The notes below the pieces were generated by a model. It was not told the origin of the DNA, did not search any database, and was given only the letters and a program-made list of their open reading frames with translations. From contig DASYGT010000055.1 in the NCBI GenBank assembly GCA_035999365.1, positions 1 through 64,000 on the forward strand: DNA of 64,000 bases, written 5' to 3'. This stretch comes from DASYGT01 sp035999365. GTDB lineage: Bacteria > Actinomycetota > Actinomycetes > Mycobacteriales > Jatrophihabitantaceae. Shown here in pieces: positions 61,315 through 64,000 of the stretch (position 1 is its first letter; every line of letters starts with the position of its first letter). The position numbers and the translations under genes are program-made.

Positions 61315-61448
61315 GGCCCGGTTTCGGGTGCCGCGCTGGCGTAACAGCGGTCCCATGGGTCACAATGACATCAGCACAGGCACTACGCACACACGCTGAA
61401 GACGGATCGCTGGGGAAGGCGTCGCCGTCCGGTCAGTGGAGGTGTGCG

Positions 61449-61970
61449 ATGACGAACGCCAGAACGACCCGCACCACGCCGACGACACGCGGCGTGGTCT
61501 TCGTGCACTGCTGCCCGTCGACGATCGCCCCGCACGTCGAGTGGGCGCTCGCCGGCGTGCTCGGGCAACCCGTCCGCCTCACCTGGAGCGCCCAGCCGGC
61601 CGCACCTGCGCATCTGCGCGCCGAGGCCACCTGGGCCGGACCCGTCGGCACGGCGGCTCGGCTCGCCGCGAGTGTGCGGGCGTGGCCGATGCTCGTCTTC
61701 GAGATCACCGAGGATCCCACCGGGGCAACCGACGGCGAGCGGCTCGCCTACGTCCCGGGCCGTGGCTTCCACCGCAGCATGGTGTCGGCCAACGGCGACG
61801 TCGTGGTGGGCGAGGAGCGGCTGCGAGGCCTGCTGGCCCGCGCACGCACGACTGCCGACTTCGAGCACGGCATCAGTGAGCTGCTCGGTACTGCCTGGGA
61901 CGAGGAGCTCGAGCCCTACCGCCTCGGTGGTGACGGAGCACCGGTGACCTTGCTGCACAAGGTTGTCTGA
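61449..61970 (+). CDS. DUF3145-domain protein
   Basis: A 173-residue protein recognised as the actinobacterial DUF3145 family (VVFVHCCPSTIAPHVEWAL start, TEDPTGATDGERLAYVPG, the FHRSMVSANGDVVV block). ATG 61449 has GGAGG six nt upstream. Function unknown; it occurs beside fatty-acid synthesis genes in many actinomycetes, as here with AccD- and FabF-type genes on the opposite strand. Confidence 0.9.
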   Translation: MTNARTTRTTPTTRGVVFVHCCPSTIAPHVEWALAGVLGQPVRLTWSAQPAAPAHLRAEATWAGPVGTAARLAASVRAWPMLVFEITEDPTGATDGERLAYVPGRGFHRSMVSANGDVVVGEERLRGLLARARTTADFEHGISELLGTAWDEELEPYRLGGDGAPVTLLHKVV

Positions 61971-61987
61971 GCACGTCGTCGAACGGT

Positions 61988-62006
61988 GCGAGCGCCGGCT
62001 GCTCGC
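61988..62006. terminator. Hairpin between convergent DUF3145 and AccD genes
   Basis: GCGAGC and GCTCGC form a 6-bp stem with a 7-nt loop in the 43-nt convergent gap; it could serve both strands. Confidence 0.4.
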
Positions 62007-62013
62007 GCAGTAG

Positions 62014-63432
62014 CTACAGCGGGATGTTCCCGTGGGCGCCGCGCGCCTCCGGGGCGGCCGCGAGAGCGGCAGTGATCGCCCTTCGGGTCTGCGCCGGCTC
62101 GATCAGTTCATCGACGACGCCCAGTTCCATCGCACGCCCGACGCCGCCGGCCAGCCGCTCGTGCTCCTCGGCCAGCGCCGCGTGCAGCACCTCGCGTTCG
62201 CCGGGCGCAGCGGCAGCCAGCCGCTTGCGATGCAGGATGCCCACTGCGGCCGACGCGCCCATCACGGCAACCTCGGCCGCGGGCCATGCGAACACCCTGG
62301 TGGCGCCGAGGGAACGCGAGTTCATCGCGATGTAGGCCCCGCCGTAAGTCTTGCGCGTCACCAGCGTCACGCGCGGGACGACGGCCTCGCCGAAGGCGTG
62401 CAGCAGCTTGGCGCCGCGCCGCACGATGCCGTCCCACTCCTGGCCCACACCGGGGAGGTAGCCGGGAACGTCGACGAGCACGACGAGCGGGATGCCGAAC
62501 GCGTCGCACATCCGCACGAACCGTGCCGCCTTCTCCGCCGAGGGGGAATCGAGGCAGCCGCCGAGGCGCAGCGGGTTGTTGGCGATGACGCCGACCGTCC
62601 GCCCCGTCAATCGGCCGAGGCCCGTCACGATGTTCGGCGCCCACTTGGCGTGCAGTTCGAGGAACGGACCGTCGTCGAGGATCCCGGTGACGAGCGGGTG
62701 CACGTCGTAGGCGCGCTTGGGGTTCTCGGGCAGCAGCGCCCGCAGGTCACGGTCGGGGCCGATGGCGTCGAGGTCGTAGTGGCCCTGCTGCGCCATCAAG
62801 GTGGCCGCCTGGCGGGCAATCGCGAGCGCCTCGTCGTCGGTGCCCGTGGTGATGTGCACGACGCCGCTGCGGCGGCCGTGTGTGTCGGCGCCGCCGAGGG
62901 ATTCCATGTCGACGTTCTCGCCGGTGACCGAGCGCACGACATCGGGGCCGGTGACGAACACCCGCCCCGTCGTGGACATGATCACCAGGTCGGTGAGCGC
63001 GGGTCCGTAGGCAGCACCGCCCGCTGCAGGCCCGAGAACGACCGAAATCTGCGGTACGCGGCCCGATGCGCGGATCATCGCCTGGAATACGAGACCTACC
63101 GCGTGCAGGGCCTCGACGCCCTCGGCGAGACGTGCGCCGCCGGAATGCCACAGTCCGATGACCGGGACGCGCTCGCGCACCGCCTTGTCGATGGCGTCGA
63201 CGATGTGCCGGCAGCCCTCGGCGCCCATCGCGCCGCCCATCGTGGTCGCGTCGGTGCAGAATGCGACGACCGACGAGCCGTTGATCGTGCCCGTGGCCGC
63301 GAGCAGACCGCTGGTGTCGACCTCGTGCATCAACTGCATCGACGCCTCGTCGAAGAGCCGGCCGAGCCGCAGTTGCGGATCACGCGGGTCGCGCTCGTCG
63401 ATCGTTGGCGCGGGTGGGGCCGTCAGCGTCAT
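62014..63432 (-). CDS. Acyl-CoA carboxylase carboxyltransferase subunit (AccD/PccB type)
   Basis: A 472-residue carboxyltransferase beta subunit. The crotonase-like N-terminal half has LWHSGGARLAEG and GPAAGGAAYGPALTD (oxyanion and biotin region), and the C-terminal half VPGYLPGVGQEWDGIVRRGAK (about residues 335-355), GGAYIAMNS and WPAAEVAVMG. Transfers carboxyl from biotin to acetyl- or propionyl-CoA. ATG 63432 has GAGGG five nt upstream; GTG 63438 is possible. It lies 8 nt after a FabF/Kas-type gene, the arrangement of mycobacterial kasB-accD6, so malonyl-CoA supply for fatty-acid synthesis is likely. Confidence 0.9.
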   Translation of the reverse strand: MTLTAPPAPTIDERDPRDPQLRLGRLFDEASMQLMHEVDTSGLLAATGTINGSSVVAFCTDATTMGGAMGAEGCRHIVDAIDKAVRERVPVIGLWHSGGARLAEGVEALHAVGLVFQAMIRASGRVPQISVVLGPAAGGAAYGPALTDLVIMSTTGRVFVTGPDVVRSVTGENVDMESLGGADTHGRRSGVVHITTGTDDEALAIARQAATLMAQQGHYDLDAIGPDRDLRALLPENPKRAYDVHPLVTGILDDGPFLELHAKWAPNIVTGLGRLTGRTVGVIANNPLRLGGCLDSPSAEKAARFVRMCDAFGIPLVVLVDVPGYLPGVGQEWDGIVRRGAKLLHAFGEAVVPRVTLVTRKTYGGAYIAMNSRSLGATRVFAWPAAEVAVMGASAAVGILHRKRLAAAAPGEREVLHAALAEEHERLAGGVGRAMELGVVDELIEPAQTRRAITAALAAAPEARGAHGNIPL

Positions 63433-63440
63433 GGACACCC

Positions 63441-64000
63441 TCAGACCTTCACGAACAGCAGCGAGGTGTTGTGGCCGCCGAAGCCGAACGAGTCATTGAG
63501 CGCCACGGGCACGGGCATGTGGCGGGCCTCCCGGGGGATGTCGACCCGCACCTCGTCGTCCGGGTCGTCGAGGTTGATCGTCGGCGGGACGACGTCGTGG
63601 TGGACGGCCAGGACGGTGGCGATCGACTCGATGGCACCGGCGGCGCCGAGCAGGTGACCGGTCATGGACTTCGTGGCGCTGACCACGGTCTGCTCGCCGA
63701 GCAGGTCGGCGATCCACGCCGCCTCCGCACCGTCACCGGTGGGTGTGGACGTCGCGTGGGCATTGACGTGCACCACCTCGGCAGCTGTGACACCCGCACG
63801 GCGGATAGCAATCTCGGCGGCCCGCCGCTGCCCGCTGCCGGCCGGGTCAGGAGCGACGATGTCGTAGGAGTCGGACGTGATGCCGGCACCGGCAAGCCGT
63901 GCATACGGGCGGCGGCCGCGGGCCTCGGCGGAGGAGGCGCGTTCGAGCACGAGCACGCCGGCACCCTCACCGAGCACGAAGCCGTCGCGATTCTTGTCGA
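63441..64000 (-). CDS. fabF: Beta-ketoacyl-ACP synthase II (FabF/Kas type), 5' end off the window
   Basis: The C-terminal 186 residues of a ketoacyl-ACP synthase; the start and the active-site Cys lie beyond base 64000. Visible are DGFVLGEGAGVLVLERA, the catalytic His in NAHATSTPTGD, the second His in GHLLGAAGAIE with the preceding Lys, and the terminal NDSFGFGGHN. It condenses malonyl-ACP with a growing acyl-ACP. Upstream of the AccD gene in one operon; acyl carrier protein and FabD genes would be expected further right. Confidence 0.93.
   Translation of the reverse strand, partial: DKNRDGFVLGEGAGVLVLERASSAEARGRRPYARLAGAGITSDSYDIVAPDPAGSGQRRAAEIAIRRAGVTAAEVVHVNAHATSTPTGDGAEAAWIADLLGEQTVVSATKSMTGHLLGAAGAIESIATVLAVHHDVVPPTINLDDPDDEVRVDIPREARHMPVPVALNDSFGFGGHNTSLLFVKV

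Noticed and set aside
1..64000. CRISPR arrays, tRNA or rRNA genes, IS ends, integrases
   Set aside because: No regularly spaced repeats, no cloverleaf-like sequence and no transposase or integrase motifs were found on reading either strand.

Overview
The window is about 68-70% GC by eye, almost fully coding, and rich in GTG/TTG starts and 1-4 nt gene overlaps. With an actinobacterial DUF3145 gene, an acyl-CoA carboxylase beta subunit beside a ketoacyl-ACP synthase, a Gram-positive-type LexA box, a DosR-like box and three KstR-type boxes, it points to a chromosomal segment of a high-GC actinomycete. A relative of the Frankiales/Jatrophihabitans group or of the mycolate actinomycetes would fit, but genus cannot be fixed from sequence alone. 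I see no rRNA, tRNA, CRISPR array, IS element or phage.

Layout. 0-4 kb (minus): sugar ABC transporter (solute-binding lipoprotein, MsmK/UgpC-type ATPase) with its LacI regulator and two LacI-type operators; the permeases must lie off the left edge. 4-11.6 kb: miscellaneous metabolic, secreted and membrane proteins. 11.6-17 kb: CitA/CitB-type two-component system divergent from a NitT/TauT-type ABC importer. 17-18.6 kb: stress genes (CsbD) behind a SigB-like promoter. 18.6-21.5 kb: SQR/NDH-2-like flavoprotein converging on a split cytochrome b pair. 21.6-26 kb: the most unusual locus. A 24-residue microprotein gene with a very strong ribosome binding site and its own hairpin lies divergent to a tightly coupled four-gene operon: PaaK-like adenylate-forming enzyme, nine-helix presenilin-like GxGD protease homologue, double-TerD protein, and a single-pass membrane protein. 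26-28.7 kb: oxidoreductases behind a KstR-type box, and a PIG-L deacetylase. 29-35.3 kb: oligopeptide ABC operon (DppB, DppC, fused DppD-DppF, lipoprotein). 35.4-36.6 kb: dinB with an SOS box over its start codon.

36.7-45.5 kb is a signalling island: a 1793-residue Ser/Thr kinase-AAA ATPase-GAF-PAS-histidine kinase, a DosR/DevR-like response regulator, a lone receiver, and a receiver-GAF-GAF-histidine kinase. A GGGAC-N4-GTCCC palindrome matching the DosR box core lies ahead of the last two genes. 45.5-49.7 kb is sbcDC.

49.7-60.3 kb holds a coherent sulfation/steroid-type module. A 3-alpha-hydroxysteroid-dehydrogenase-like SDR sits behind a KstR-type box. An IclR regulator heads a fully overlapping operon iclR-cysD-cysNC-cysQ-esterase, and a divergent, also overlapping, set encodes a DUF1214 protein, an SDR and a PAPS-type sulfotransferase. 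A third KstR-type box lies in the 42-nt gap between the two operons. PAPS supply, its user and removal of the PAP by-product are therefore in one place. 60.3-64 kb: YjbR protein, LysE exporter, DUF3145 protein, acyl-CoA carboxylase subunit, and a 5'-truncated FabF/Kas-type ketoacyl-ACP synthase running off the right edge.
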